A program made the translations under genes and the position numbers. This document shows, piece after piece, positions 42,089 to 50,708 of a DNA stretch of 64,000 nt (the stretch's first letter is position 1; every line of letters begins with the position of its first letter). This DNA comes from JAGRKR01 sp041397725 (GTDB taxonomy: Bacteria > Pseudomonadota > Alphaproteobacteria > Rhizobiales > Hyphomicrobiaceae): positions 1 to 64,000 of the forward strand of contig JAWKVZ010000006.1 in the NCBI GenBank assembly GCA_041397725.1. The letters are read 5' to 3'. The notes under the pieces are model-generated. The model searched no databases. It saw only the letters and a program-made list of their open reading frames with translations, and was not told where the DNA came from.

Positions 42089-43492
42089 ATGAGCGAGAGC
42101 ACCACCCTCGACGCGCAAGGCTTGCGCGGTTTCCTCAAGATGGTGGAGAGATCCTTTCCTGATGAACTGCTGCGAATTCGCCAGCCGGTACGCACCGAGC
42201 TCGACATGACCTCGCTCGTCTTCGAGCTGGAGCGCATGGGAAAAAGCCCCGTCGTGGTCTACGAGAACATCGAAGGCCACACGATGCCGGTCGTGACCAA
42301 CATCGCCGGCAATCGCAAGTTGCTCGCCGCCTGCCTCGACACCACGCCGGAAGAGCTGCCGAGCGCCTTCCGGGATCGCGTGCAGCGCTACATCCCCTGC
42401 GAACTCGTGTCTGAAGCTCCCTGGCAAGAGGTCGTCATCGAGGGCGAGGATGTCGATCTCACGCGCCTGCCGATCCCGCTGCATTTCTCCGTCGATGCCG
42501 CCCCCTACATCACCGCCGGCCAGATCGCCGCGCGCGACCCCGTAACCGGCGTCGACACGACGGGCTTTCATCGCCTCATGCTGAAGGGCCGCAACCGGCT
42601 CGGCGTGTCGCTCCACTCCCGCCGGCGCATGTGGGAGTTCCACAGGCGCGCCGAGGAGCGCGGCGAGGCTCTGCCGGCCGCGATCACGCTCGGCATTCAT
42701 CCGCTGCACTACATGGGCTCGATGGTCTACGCCTATCCGCCCAACGTGCGGAAGTTCGAGATCATCGGTGGCCTGTTCGGCGAGCCGTACAAGCTGGCGA
42801 AGTGCGGGACGTCCGATCTCGAGGTTCCTGCCGGAGCCGAGATCATCATCGAGGGCGAGATCCTGCCGGACGTGAAAGAGCCCGAAGGCCCCTTCAGCGA
42901 GTTCACCGGCTATGCATCGTATCGCTCGACGCAGAACGTGTTCGTCGCCAAGCGCGTCCGCATGCGTCGCGACGCCATGTACCACTCCGTGGTTTCGGGC
43001 ATGTCGCAGGACCACATCCTGGTCTCGTGCATCACGCGCGAGGGCGAAATCCTGAATACGCTGCGCCGCAATCTGCCGAACGTCATCTCCGTGCACGTGC
43101 CGCACAAGACCTGCGGCGCCTTCATGGCCTTCGTGAAGATGCGCAAGACCGCCCAGGGCGAGCCGCAGCAGGCCATCATGGCCGCCCTCGGCACCGAGTT
43201 CTACACCAAGCACGTGATCGTCGTGGACGAAGACGTCGACATCTTCGACATGTCCGACGTGATGTGGGCCGTGGCGACGCGCGTTCGCCCGGAACGCGAC
43301 ATCGTGCTGATCCCCGGCTGCAAGGGCGCCATCCTCGACCCCACCTCCGACCCGGAGACCTTCACGGTCACGAAGATGGGGATCGATGCGACGCGTCCGG
43401 TCGGCAAGGACTTCGCGGAACGGCTCGTCATTTCCGACGAGCAGCGCGCGCGCGTGCAGGCCATTCTCGCGGAGGCCGGAGTGAAGAGCTGA
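42089..43492 (+). CDS. UbiD family decarboxylase (prFMN-dependent)
   Basis: Reversible (de)carboxylase using prenylated FMN, 467 residues. The metal/prFMN-site regions and the catalytic loop EPEGPFSEFTGYASY (about 263-275) are visible, along with NTLRRNLPNVISVHVPHKTC and PGCKGAILDPTSD. It is divergent from the upstream membrane protein gene and followed by a TAXI-TRAP transporter and an amidohydrolase, with a UbiX prenyltransferase gene at the far end. That setting points to catabolism of an imported aromatic, heteroaromatic or unsaturated acid rather than ubiquinone synthesis. Substrate unknown. Confidence 0.9.
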   Translation: MSESTTLDAQGLRGFLKMVERSFPDELLRIRQPVRTELDMTSLVFELERMGKSPVVVYENIEGHTMPVVTNIAGNRKLLAACLDTTPEELPSAFRDRVQRYIPCELVSEAPWQEVVIEGEDVDLTRLPIPLHFSVDAAPYITAGQIAARDPVTGVDTTGFHRLMLKGRNRLGVSLHSRRRMWEFHRRAEERGEALPAAITLGIHPLHYMGSMVYAYPPNVRKFEIIGGLFGEPYKLAKCGTSDLEVPAGAEIIIEGEILPDVKEPEGPFSEFTGYASYRSTQNVFVAKRVRMRRDAMYHSVVSGMSQDHILVSCITREGEILNTLRRNLPNVISVHVPHKTCGAFMAFVKMRKTAQGEPQQAIMAALGTEFYTKHVIVVDEDVDIFDMSDVMWAVATRVRPERDIVLIPGCKGAILDPTSDPETFTVTKMGIDATRPVGKDFAERLVISDEQRARVQAILAEAGVKS

Positions 43493-43588
43493 GCTCGGGA
43501 ACGCCGCACGATCAGCCCGGTCGCGCGGTGATAACAATCAAGACTGATGGCGGGCGTAGCAATGTCTTGAGAGGTTGAGGAGAGTCCC

Positions 43589-44581
43589 ATGCGCATGCTT
43601 AGAGTTCTGGCGCTGTCGGCTGCTGCGATGGCGCTGGCATGGCCCGCCGCGGCTGCCGACAAGCCGGTGAAGCTGAGGTTCGGAACGGTCGGCATCGGTT
43701 CGGCGTGGTACAACTACGGTGCCGGCATCGCCGACATGGTGAAGCCGAAACTGCCGGCGGGCTCCTCGATCGAGGTCATGCCGAAGGCCGGCGGCGTCGG
43801 CAACATCAAGCTGATCCAATCGGGCGAGATGGAGCTCGGCATCTCCTTCGCCGTGACGTCCGCAGAGGGCTGCCGCGGCGTCGGCGCCTTCAAGAGCAAG
43901 CAGGACAAGGTGCGCGCCCTCATCGGCGGCCTCGACATCTACTACTTCGGCACCTTCGTGACGAAGAAGTCGGGCATCACGTCCTGGGAGGAGATCGCTG
44001 CCGGCAAGGGCAAGTTCCACCTCCTGACCACGCGTCCCGGCGGCACCGGCGAGCAAGGCGTGCGGCAGGTTCTGGCCCTGCTCGGCTCCAGCAAGGAGGC
44101 CGTTGCCAAGAAGGGCGGCATGATCGAGGCGTCGACGCGGGCGGGTGCTGGCGAGACCATCCGCGACGGCAAGGCCGGAGGCTGGGCGCACGTCGTGACC
44201 AAAGGCCATCCGGCGGCGACCCAGATCGTCACCATCAACGAGATGGTCATGCTGCCGCTGCCCGAGACTGTGATCAAGGGCATGATCGAGAAGCACGGCT
44301 GGGCTCCTGCGACCGTGCCTGCCGGCACGTTCAAAGGCCAGAGCGCGCCCGTGAAGACAGTGAAGGCTGCCTCGAACATCCTGATCGCCGCCAGCGTGCC
44401 GGATGATGTCGCCTACACTATCGTCAAGACGATCATGGAAAACGTCGAGCGACTGAAGAAGATCCATGCGGCCCTCGGTGACTTCGACGCAAGGATGGCG
44501 GCCGATCCGGGCCTGAATGGTGGCTGCCCGCTGCATCCCGGCGCGGCGCGCTACTACAAGGAAAAGGGTCTGATCAAGTAG
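43589..44581 (+). CDS. TAXI family TRAP transporter substrate-binding protein
   Basis: Periplasmic solute receptor of 330 residues with a signal peptide at about 1-22 (ending WPAAAADKP). The N-terminus LRFGTVGIGSAWYNYGAGIA and the C-terminal CPLHPGAARYYKEKG are typical of TAXI proteins. ATG 43589 follows GAGGAGAG. It lies between the UbiD-family gene and the fused TRAP permease, and probably binds the substrate of that decarboxylase. Confidence 0.92.
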   Translation: MRMLRVLALSAAAMALAWPAAAADKPVKLRFGTVGIGSAWYNYGAGIADMVKPKLPAGSSIEVMPKAGGVGNIKLIQSGEMELGISFAVTSAEGCRGVGAFKSKQDKVRALIGGLDIYYFGTFVTKKSGITSWEEIAAGKGKFHLLTTRPGGTGEQGVRQVLALLGSSKEAVAKKGGMIEASTRAGAGETIRDGKAGGWAHVVTKGHPAATQIVTINEMVMLPLPETVIKGMIEKHGWAPATVPAGTFKGQSAPVKTVKAASNILIAASVPDDVAYTIVKTIMENVERLKKIHAALGDFDARMAADPGLNGGCPLHPGAARYYKEKGLIK

Positions 44582-44598
44582 CGCTGATCCACGCAGGC

Positions 44599-44662
44599 TA
44601 GGGTGCGATCGCTGACGAAGGATGCGCAGGATGCGTCCCTCGCTTGCGGCAATCGCACCCTA
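44599..44662. repeat. Palindromic element between TAXI and TRAP permease genes
   Basis: Perfect 11-bp arms TAGGGTGCGAT / ATCGCACCCTA enclose 42 nt with further stems. Read leftwards, its 62-nt core matches in length and scattered bases the elements at 52607 and 52681 (for example GGGACGC, CCTTC, CGATC at the same positions), with compensatory changes in the arms. It may also act as an intercistronic mRNA hairpin. Confidence 0.7.
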
Positions 44663-44758
44663 CCTCTTCGAGTTGGAGTGTGACCGACGGCTTCGCCGAC
44701 GTGCAGAGCCTGCTCAATCGAAGTCGATCGCGCTCTGGGGGCTGCAGGGGTATCGCGC

Positions 44759-46684
44759 ATGAAGACGCAGGTGTCGCCGAGCATTGCGCGCGCAATCGTT
44801 GCATGCGTTGCGCTGGGACTGTCAGTCGTACAGTTCTACCCGTTCGTCGCGCGCGCTGCCCCTCACCAGATCACGTTCCTCAGCATCCACGTCGGCGCCG
44901 CCTTGGCCATCGCCTTCCTGATCATCGGCTTCAGGGCCCGGCGTGAGGCGGAAGACAGCTTGCCGCTTCTGGACCTCGCGTTCGCCGCAGCGGCGCTGAC
45001 GTGTGCGGGGTATTTCGCGCTCCAGGGAGAGCGTGTCGCGGAGCGCATCGAAGGCGTCGATCCCGTCTATACCGCCGACATCATCTTCGGTTGCCTCTTG
45101 ATCCTCCTCCTGATCGAGGCCTGCCGGCGCGTCGCCGGGTTGGTGCTGACGGCCATCACCGTGCTCTTCATCGTCTTCACGTTCGCCGGCCCCTATCTGC
45201 CGAACTTCATCGGCCACAGCGGCATGAGCCTCGCCCGCTTCATCGACCTGCAGGTTCTGTCCACACAGGGCATCTTCGGCACGCCCATCTCAGCCTCGGC
45301 CAACCTCGTCTTCTATTTCATCGTGGTCGGGGCTTTTCTCGAGCGATCCGGCGCCGGCCGCCTCTTCGTCGATCTCGCCTATGCCCTGACGGCACGGACC
45401 TGGGGCGGAGCGGGCAAGGCGGCGGTCGTATCCTCGGGCCTCATCGGCACGGTGTCGGGCTCCGCCGTTGCCAACGTGCTCATGAGCGGCATCGTCACGA
45501 TCCCGCTGATGAAGCGCGGCGGCTTCAAGCCAAATCTCGCCGGGGCTATCGAGGCCACCGCCTCGACCGGCGGGCAACTCGCCCCGCCGATCATGGGAGC
45601 GGCGGCCTTCATCCTCGCCGACATCGTGGGCGTGAGCTACGCGAACGTGGCGTTCGCTGCCATCGTGCCGGCCGTACTTTACTACCTGTCGCTGTTCATG
45701 CTCGTGCATTTCCACAGCCTGCGCGTCGGCCTGGCGCCCGACCGCGACGCGGACATCAAGGCCTATGCGGCCGAGGCGCTGAAGCGCTGGCACCTGATGC
45801 TGCCCCTCTTCCTGATGGTCTATCTGCTCATGTCGCACTACTCGATGATGACCGTCGGGGTTTACACCACGATCTCCATTATCGCGGTGGCAGCGATCAA
45901 TGCGGCGACGCGACTCGGGCTGAAGGCGATGCTCGAGGCCTTGACGGGCGCTGCCAAAGCCGTCGCGGAGGTCGCCATCCCCTCGGCCGTTGCCGGCATC
46001 ATCGTCGGCACACTGGTGCAGACCGGCATGGCTCTCCAGTTGCAGCGGTGGCTCCTCAACATTGCCGGGGGGTCGCTGCTGCTGACGCTGATCGGCACCA
46101 TGGTGCTCACGATCATCCTCGGCATGGGCATGCCGACCGCCGCCGCCTATCTCGTATCGGCCATTCTGGTCGCGCCGGCCCTGCAGGAGCTCGGCGTGCC
46201 GGCCCTGGCGGCCCACCTGTTCGTCTTCTACTTCGCGATTCTGTCAATGGTGACCCCGCCCGTTGCGCTCGCCGGCTACGCCGCCGCCGGCTTGAGTGGC
46301 GGCAACCTCTGGCAGACCGGGCTACTCGCCTTCCTCATCGCCATCCCGGGCTTCCTCATCCCCTACGCCTTCGTCTTCGACAGCGGGCTGCTGATGCAGG
46401 CAGACGCGCTGCATAATGCCCGCGTGATCGCCTCCGCCTTCGTCGGCGTCACGGCGATGTCGGCGGCCGGTGGTGGCTACGCGTTCGGGCCGCTGTCCTG
46501 GCCGGCGCGGATCTTGCTGTTTTCCACCGGCCCGCTGCTGATCGATCCCAGTCACTCGACGGATCTGATCGGCGGTGCGCTGATCGCGGCGGTGGTGGCG
46601 TATCAACTCATGCGTCGGCGGCTTGGCCAGACGCGCGTAACCGGCCCGCTCGAGCGGCAGCCGGACGGTGACCGGGTACAGTAA
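44759..46684 (+). CDS. TRAP transporter permease, fused (TAXI type)
   Basis: Fused membrane subunits of a TAXI-TRAP carrier, 641 residues, with the small-subunit helices in about the first 170. Signatures are GSAVANVLMSGIVTIPLMKRGG, TGGQLAPPIMGAAAFILAD and LGMGMPTAAAYLVSAILVAP. It differs considerably from the TRAP permease at 21540. A CAGGGG site precedes ATG 44759. The amidohydrolase gene follows after 14 nt, so the two are probably co-transcribed. Confidence 0.92.
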   Translation: MKTQVSPSIARAIVACVALGLSVVQFYPFVARAAPHQITFLSIHVGAALAIAFLIIGFRARREAEDSLPLLDLAFAAAALTCAGYFALQGERVAERIEGVDPVYTADIIFGCLLILLLIEACRRVAGLVLTAITVLFIVFTFAGPYLPNFIGHSGMSLARFIDLQVLSTQGIFGTPISASANLVFYFIVVGAFLERSGAGRLFVDLAYALTARTWGGAGKAAVVSSGLIGTVSGSAVANVLMSGIVTIPLMKRGGFKPNLAGAIEATASTGGQLAPPIMGAAAFILADIVGVSYANVAFAAIVPAVLYYLSLFMLVHFHSLRVGLAPDRDADIKAYAAEALKRWHLMLPLFLMVYLLMSHYSMMTVGVYTTISIIAVAAINAATRLGLKAMLEALTGAAKAVAEVAIPSAVAGIIVGTLVQTGMALQLQRWLLNIAGGSLLLTLIGTMVLTIILGMGMPTAAAYLVSAILVAPALQELGVPALAAHLFVFYFAILSMVTPPVALAGYAAAGLSGGNLWQTGLLAFLIAIPGFLIPYAFVFDSGLLMQADALHNARVIASAFVGVTAMSAAGGGYAFGPLSWPARILLFSTGPLLIDPSHSTDLIGGALIAAVVAYQLMRRRLGQTRVTGPLERQPDGDRVQ

Positions 46685-46698
46685 TCGGGAGCGGTGAT

Positions 46699-48186
46699 AT
46701 GCGGACGAAAATCGAGGCAACGTGGATCGTCGGGTTCGACAAGGGGGAGCACACGCTCATTCGCGACGGCGTCGTCATCTTCGAGGACAACCGCATCATC
46801 CATGTCGGCCAGACCTTCGACGGGGATGTCGATCGCACGATCAAGGCGGAAAACCGTCTTGTCGCGCCGGGCTTCATCGATACGCACGTGCATTCCGGGC
46901 ATCGCGCCTCTCACCGGCTCATCACCGACACCGGGCGGCCCATGTATTACGGCCAGCCTTTCCTGGAGATCTCCGTTCCGAAGGAAGGCAAGATCGTCAA
47001 GGGCGATCCTCGCTACCTCAAGCACGGGGACGAAGGAGCGGTCTCGGCGTTCAAGCTCAATGCCGAGTTCACAGTGGCCGAGTTGATCCGCAACGGCGTG
47101 ACGACGTTCGTCGAGTACGGCAGCCAGCTCAAGGTCCAGGACGCCCTGCTTGCCGAGGTCACACGCCTCGGCAGCCGCGCCTACCTTGCCCCAGGCTATG
47201 ACTGCGGGCGATGGGTCGGCGACGAAATCGGCCGCCTCAAGCGGGTCCGCAACGACCAGCTCGGCCTCGACGGCCTGGCAACCGCCCTGTCATGGATCGA
47301 GAAGCACGATCGGGCCGCCGACGGGCGTGTCCGCGGCATCCTCGTACCGCGAGAGGTGGAGACCTCATCGCTCGAGCTGCTGCAGCGGACGGTGAAAGCC
47401 GCCGACGAGCTCAAGCTGCCAATGGCGACCCATGCCGCCTACAGCGTCATCGAATTCTACGAGGTCGTGAAGGAGTTCATGAAGACGCCGATCGAGCTGC
47501 TTGACGAGATCGGCATGCTGCGTCCGACCCTCAACATCGGCCACGGCAACTTCGTCGCCGACAACCCCAACCTCAACTACTCCGTCGCGCGCGATCTCGA
47601 GCTCATGGGCCGCGCGGGGGCGTCCGTCTCCCACTGCCCGATCAATATCGTCCGCCGGGCGCGCAGCCTCGACAATTGGAAGAAGTACGAGGCCGCGGGC
47701 ATCAACATGTCCATCGGCTCGGACACCTATCCGCGAGACATGATCATGAACATGCGGACGGCGTCCTACCTCGGCAAGGTCATGAGCCATACGTACTTCG
47801 CCGCCACGTCCGCCGAAGTCTTCCGCGCCGCGACGCTCGGCGGCGCCATCTCCGTAGGCCGCGACGATCTCGGCAGGCTGGCGCCGGGCGCCCTCGCCGA
47901 CCTGATCATCATCGACCTCACCGGGCGTGGAACGCTGCGCTACGGTCCCGTGCGCGACCCGGTCAAGAGCGTCGTCGAGTGCGGTGTCGGCGACGACATC
48001 GAGACCGTCATCGTCAACGGCAAGACGATCATGGAGAACGGAGTCATTCCAGGCGTCGATTTCGCCAAGTTGCGGGAGCAAGCGCAGATCTCCGGCGAAG
48101 AGGTCTGGGCGACATTGCAGGACTGGGACCCGCTCGGACGCTCCCACGAGGACGCGTGCCCGTGGTGCTATCCGATCGCGCAGTAG
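46699..48186 (+). CDS. Amidohydrolase (ATZ/TRZ-type metal-dependent hydrolase)
   Basis: Cytoplasmic amidohydrolase of 495 residues from the chlorohydrolase/cytosine-deaminase-like branch. Metal ligands are expected in APGFIDTHVHSGH (about 55-67), ATHAAYSVIEFYE, NIGHGNF and IGSDTYPRDMI; the composite C-terminal beta-sandwich includes LAPGALADLIIIDLTGRG. The family removes amino, chloro or amide groups from ring compounds. Placed in the same operon as a TRAP carrier and near UbiD/UbiX genes, it could act on the imported compound before or after decarboxylation. Substrate unknown. Confidence 0.88.
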   Translation: MRTKIEATWIVGFDKGEHTLIRDGVVIFEDNRIIHVGQTFDGDVDRTIKAENRLVAPGFIDTHVHSGHRASHRLITDTGRPMYYGQPFLEISVPKEGKIVKGDPRYLKHGDEGAVSAFKLNAEFTVAELIRNGVTTFVEYGSQLKVQDALLAEVTRLGSRAYLAPGYDCGRWVGDEIGRLKRVRNDQLGLDGLATALSWIEKHDRAADGRVRGILVPREVETSSLELLQRTVKAADELKLPMATHAAYSVIEFYEVVKEFMKTPIELLDEIGMLRPTLNIGHGNFVADNPNLNYSVARDLELMGRAGASVSHCPINIVRRARSLDNWKKYEAAGINMSIGSDTYPRDMIMNMRTASYLGKVMSHTYFAATSAEVFRAATLGGAISVGRDDLGRLAPGALADLIIIDLTGRGTLRYGPVRDPVKSVVECGVGDDIETVIVNGKTIMENGVIPGVDFAKLREQAQISGEEVWATLQDWDPLGRSHEDACPWCYPIAQ

Positions 48187-48192
48187 CCACGC

Positions 48193-48209
48193 GCGGGCAT
48201 GGCGCCCGC
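48193..48209. terminator. Short hairpin between convergent genes
   Basis: GCGGGC / GCCCGC with a 5-nt loop lies between the amidohydrolase and ubiX-like gene stops. Weak. Confidence 0.35.
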
Positions 48210-48232
48210 TGCGACGGCGCGAGCCTGAGCCT

Positions 48233-48847
48233 TCAGTCGGTGTCGCTCGGTGCGCGCGTGCGCGAGAAGGCGCTCGCCTGGGCGCCTCGCCAGCGCTTGA
48301 CGATCCCGGCCTCGATGTCGAACTGATCGAGCGCGCGTCCGACGATGTGATCGACGAGATCGTCGACGCTCTCGGGGCGCGTGTAGAAGCCGGGAACGGG
48401 AGGCGCGATCACGGCGCCGGCCTCGGCGAGGCTGGCCATCGTCCGCAAATGCAGGGCATGCAGCGGCGTTTCGCGCACGACGAGGACCAGCTTGCGTCGC
48501 TCCTTGAGCACGACATCGGCGGCGCGGGTCAGCAGGTTGGAGGTCACGCCGGTCGCGATCTCGGACATGCTGCGGATCGAGCAGGGTATGACGATCATGC
48601 CCAGCGTGCGGAAGGAGCCGCTGGCGATGCTCGCCGCGATGTCGGCGATGGAATAGGTGTGATCCGCCAGTGCGCGCACGCCATCGCGCGTCAGGTCCGT
48701 CTCGCAGGCCAGCGTCAGCTCGGCGGCCTTGCTGACAACGAGGTGAACCTCGACGTCGAGCGGGCGCAGCACCTCGAGGGTGCGAACCCCGAGAATGACG
48801 CCCGAAGCGCCGGAAATTCCTACGATCAACCGCTTTCGCTCGCTCAT
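48233..48847 (-). CDS. ubiX: UbiX family flavin prenyltransferase
   Basis: Makes prenylated FMN, the cofactor of UbiD-family decarboxylases. It has 204 residues. The N-terminal LIVGISGASGVILGVRTLEV, the middle IPCSIRSMSEIATGVTSNLL and VLKERRKLVLVVRETPLH are diagnostic. It is convergent with the amidohydrolase gene and 4.7 kb from the UbiD-family gene, completing the decarboxylase system. It is divergent from nspC across a 185-nt gap. Confidence 0.94.
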   Translation of the reverse strand: MSERKRLIVGISGASGVILGVRTLEVLRPLDVEVHLVVSKAAELTLACETDLTRDGVRALADHTYSIADIAASIASGSFRTLGMIVIPCSIRSMSEIATGVTSNLLTRAADVVLKERRKLVLVVRETPLHALHLRTMASLAEAGAVIAPPVPGFYTRPESVDDLVDHIVGRALDQFDIEAGIVKRWRGAQASAFSRTRAPSDTD

Positions 48848-49032
48848 GCGCGAACCATATCACCCCGCTTTTGGGCTCGCCACCGCCAAGGGCGCGGCGC
48901 AGGCGGCCGAGGGTGGCCCGCAGATCGCCCGGCGTCCTCCGGCCCTGGGGCTGCCCACAGCCCGTCCTTACGCCAAACCCTTCACCCCCGGGCGCAAACC
49001 TGCTTTAAGGGGCCGCCAACCCGGAGGCCTCG

Positions 49033-50178
49033 ATGACGACGCTGCCACCGCTGCCCGCTTCGCTTGCAACGCCTGCCTACGTGCTCGACGTGGCGGCGCT
49101 CCAGCGCAACCTCGCCACCGCACGGCGCATCCGCGACGAGGCCGGCTGCAAGATCCTGCTCGCGACCAAGGCCTGGGCCATGCCGGCCGCCTTCCCGCTC
49201 ATGCGTGCGAGCCTCGACGGCACAACCGCGAGCGGCCTCTACGAGGCGCGCATGGGCCGTGAGGAGTTCGGCAAGGAGGTGCACGTCTACGCGCCGGCCT
49301 ACGCGCCGGGTGAGGTTGAGGCGCTGCTCGGCATTGCCGAGCACATCTATTTCAATTCGCCGGGCCAGCACGCCCGCTACGCGCCTGCCGTGAAGGCGGC
49401 CGGTCGCAAGGTCGGCCTGCGCGTCAATCCCGGCTACTCGAACGCCACGCTCGGCGGGCCGCTCTACGATCCCTGCGCGCCCGGCTCGCGCTTCGGCACG
49501 ACCAGGGATGAGCTCGGCAAGATCGTCTGGGAGCACGTGGACATCCTGCACGTGCATGCGCTCTGCGAAAGCCTCGCCGACGGCTCTGTCGGGCTCATCG
49601 AGCACGTCGCCGAGACGCTCGGCGACGTCGTGCGCCGCGTGACGGCCGTCAACTTCGGTGGCGGGCATTTCGTCAACAAGCCCGGCTACGACGTCGCGCG
49701 CCTGATCGCGGCCATCAAGGCTTTTCGTACAGCATTCGGCGTCGAGATAATCCTGGAGCCGGGCGCCGGGCTCGTCGTCGATACCGGCTATCTCGTGGCG
49801 AGCGTGCTGGATCTCCATTGGAACGGCGAGCCCATCGCCATCCTCGACACCTCCGCCTCGACGCACATGCCGGACGTCCTCGAGGTACCGTATACGCCGA
49901 CCATCATCGGGGCGGGCAAGGCGGGCGAGAAAGCCCACACATATATTCTCGGCGGCAAGACGTGCATGACCGGCGACGTCATCGGCACCTACTCGTTCGA
50001 CACGCCGCTGGCGCCCGGAGACCGGCTCGTCTTCACCGACATGATGCAGTACTCGTTCGTGAAGAACACGACCTTCAACGGCACGCCGCTGCCCGATCTC
50101 GCCATCCTCGAGCCGGACGGCGCCTATCGCGTGCTGCGGAGCTTCGGCTACGAGGCCTTTCGCGAGCGGCTCGGCTGA
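49033..50178 (+). CDS. nspC: Carboxynorspermidine decarboxylase
   Basis: PLP-dependent decarboxylase of carboxyspermidine or carboxynorspermidine, 381 residues. The PLP-lysine region is KILLATKAWAMPA near the N-terminus. VHALCESLADGS, FGGGHFVNKPGYD, LDTSASTHMPDVLEVPY and KTCMTGDVIGTYSFD are specific to this family rather than to diaminopimelate decarboxylase. ATG 49033 follows GGAGG. Its partner dehydrogenase is probably the gene at 39134. Confidence 0.92.
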   Translation: MTTLPPLPASLATPAYVLDVAALQRNLATARRIRDEAGCKILLATKAWAMPAAFPLMRASLDGTTASGLYEARMGREEFGKEVHVYAPAYAPGEVEALLGIAEHIYFNSPGQHARYAPAVKAAGRKVGLRVNPGYSNATLGGPLYDPCAPGSRFGTTRDELGKIVWEHVDILHVHALCESLADGSVGLIEHVAETLGDVVRRVTAVNFGGGHFVNKPGYDVARLIAAIKAFRTAFGVEIILEPGAGLVVDTGYLVASVLDLHWNGEPIAILDTSASTHMPDVLEVPYTPTIIGAGKAGEKAHTYILGGKTCMTGDVIGTYSFDTPLAPGDRLVFTDMMQYSFVKNTTFNGTPLPDLAILEPDGAYRVLRSFGYEAFRERLG

Positions 50179-50273
50179 GCGTTGCGACGGTACTGGCGAT
50201 GGCGAACTCAGCATGTTGACCGCCGCGCCCTGTGCCGCCACGCTGGCGTACCGACGATCAGAGGAGCCGCCCC

Positions 50274-50681
50274 ATGACCATGACCGATGCCTCGCAGGCC
50301 ACGCCCGACGCCGAGGCGGTCGCAGCCGCCAAGGCCGTGATGGCCGCGCACATCGCCGCCCTCAACGCGCGCGACGAGAAGGGGCTGGCGGCGACGCTGC
50401 ACTTTCCTCACCATCGCCTGTCCGGCGGACGGCTCAAGACCTGGGAGACAGCCGACAGCTATTTCGCCGACTTCCTCGCCCGTGCCGGCGACGGCTGGGG
50501 CCACAGCGTCTGGGACAGCCTCGATGTCGTCGCGGCAGGCCCCGACAAGGTGCATCTCGACGTGCGCTTCTCACGCTACGACGAGGCCGGCAAGCTGATG
50601 GGCCGGTTCCGCTCGCTCTGGGCGATCACCAAGCTCGATGGACGCTGGGGGGCGCAACTGCGCTCGAGCTTCGCCGCCTGA
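50274..50681 (+). CDS. SnoaL/DUF4440-like small protein
   Basis: Protein of 135 residues with an NTF2-like fold pattern: AVMAAHIAALNARDEKGLAATLHFP at the start and LWAITKLDGRWGAQLRSSFAA at the end. Such proteins can be isomerases or ligand binders; no catalytic motif is clear. ATG 50274 follows GAGGAG at 7 nt; the upstream frame is rejected. Convergent with the LLM flavoprotein gene. Confidence 0.7.
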   Translation: MTMTDASQATPDAEAVAAAKAVMAAHIAALNARDEKGLAATLHFPHHRLSGGRLKTWETADSYFADFLARAGDGWGHSVWDSLDVVAAGPDKVHLDVRFSRYDEAGKLMGRFRSLWAITKLDGRWGAQLRSSFAA

Positions 50682-50708
50682 GCCCCCGATCGTGGCGCAC
50701 GCCCGCGC

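Noticed and set aside
42089..43492. UbiD-family protein as the ubiquinone-pathway decarboxylase
   Set aside because: The carrier, amidohydrolase and separate UbiX context, and a length of 467 residues, point to a catabolic subfamily, although ubiquinone use cannot be wholly excluded.
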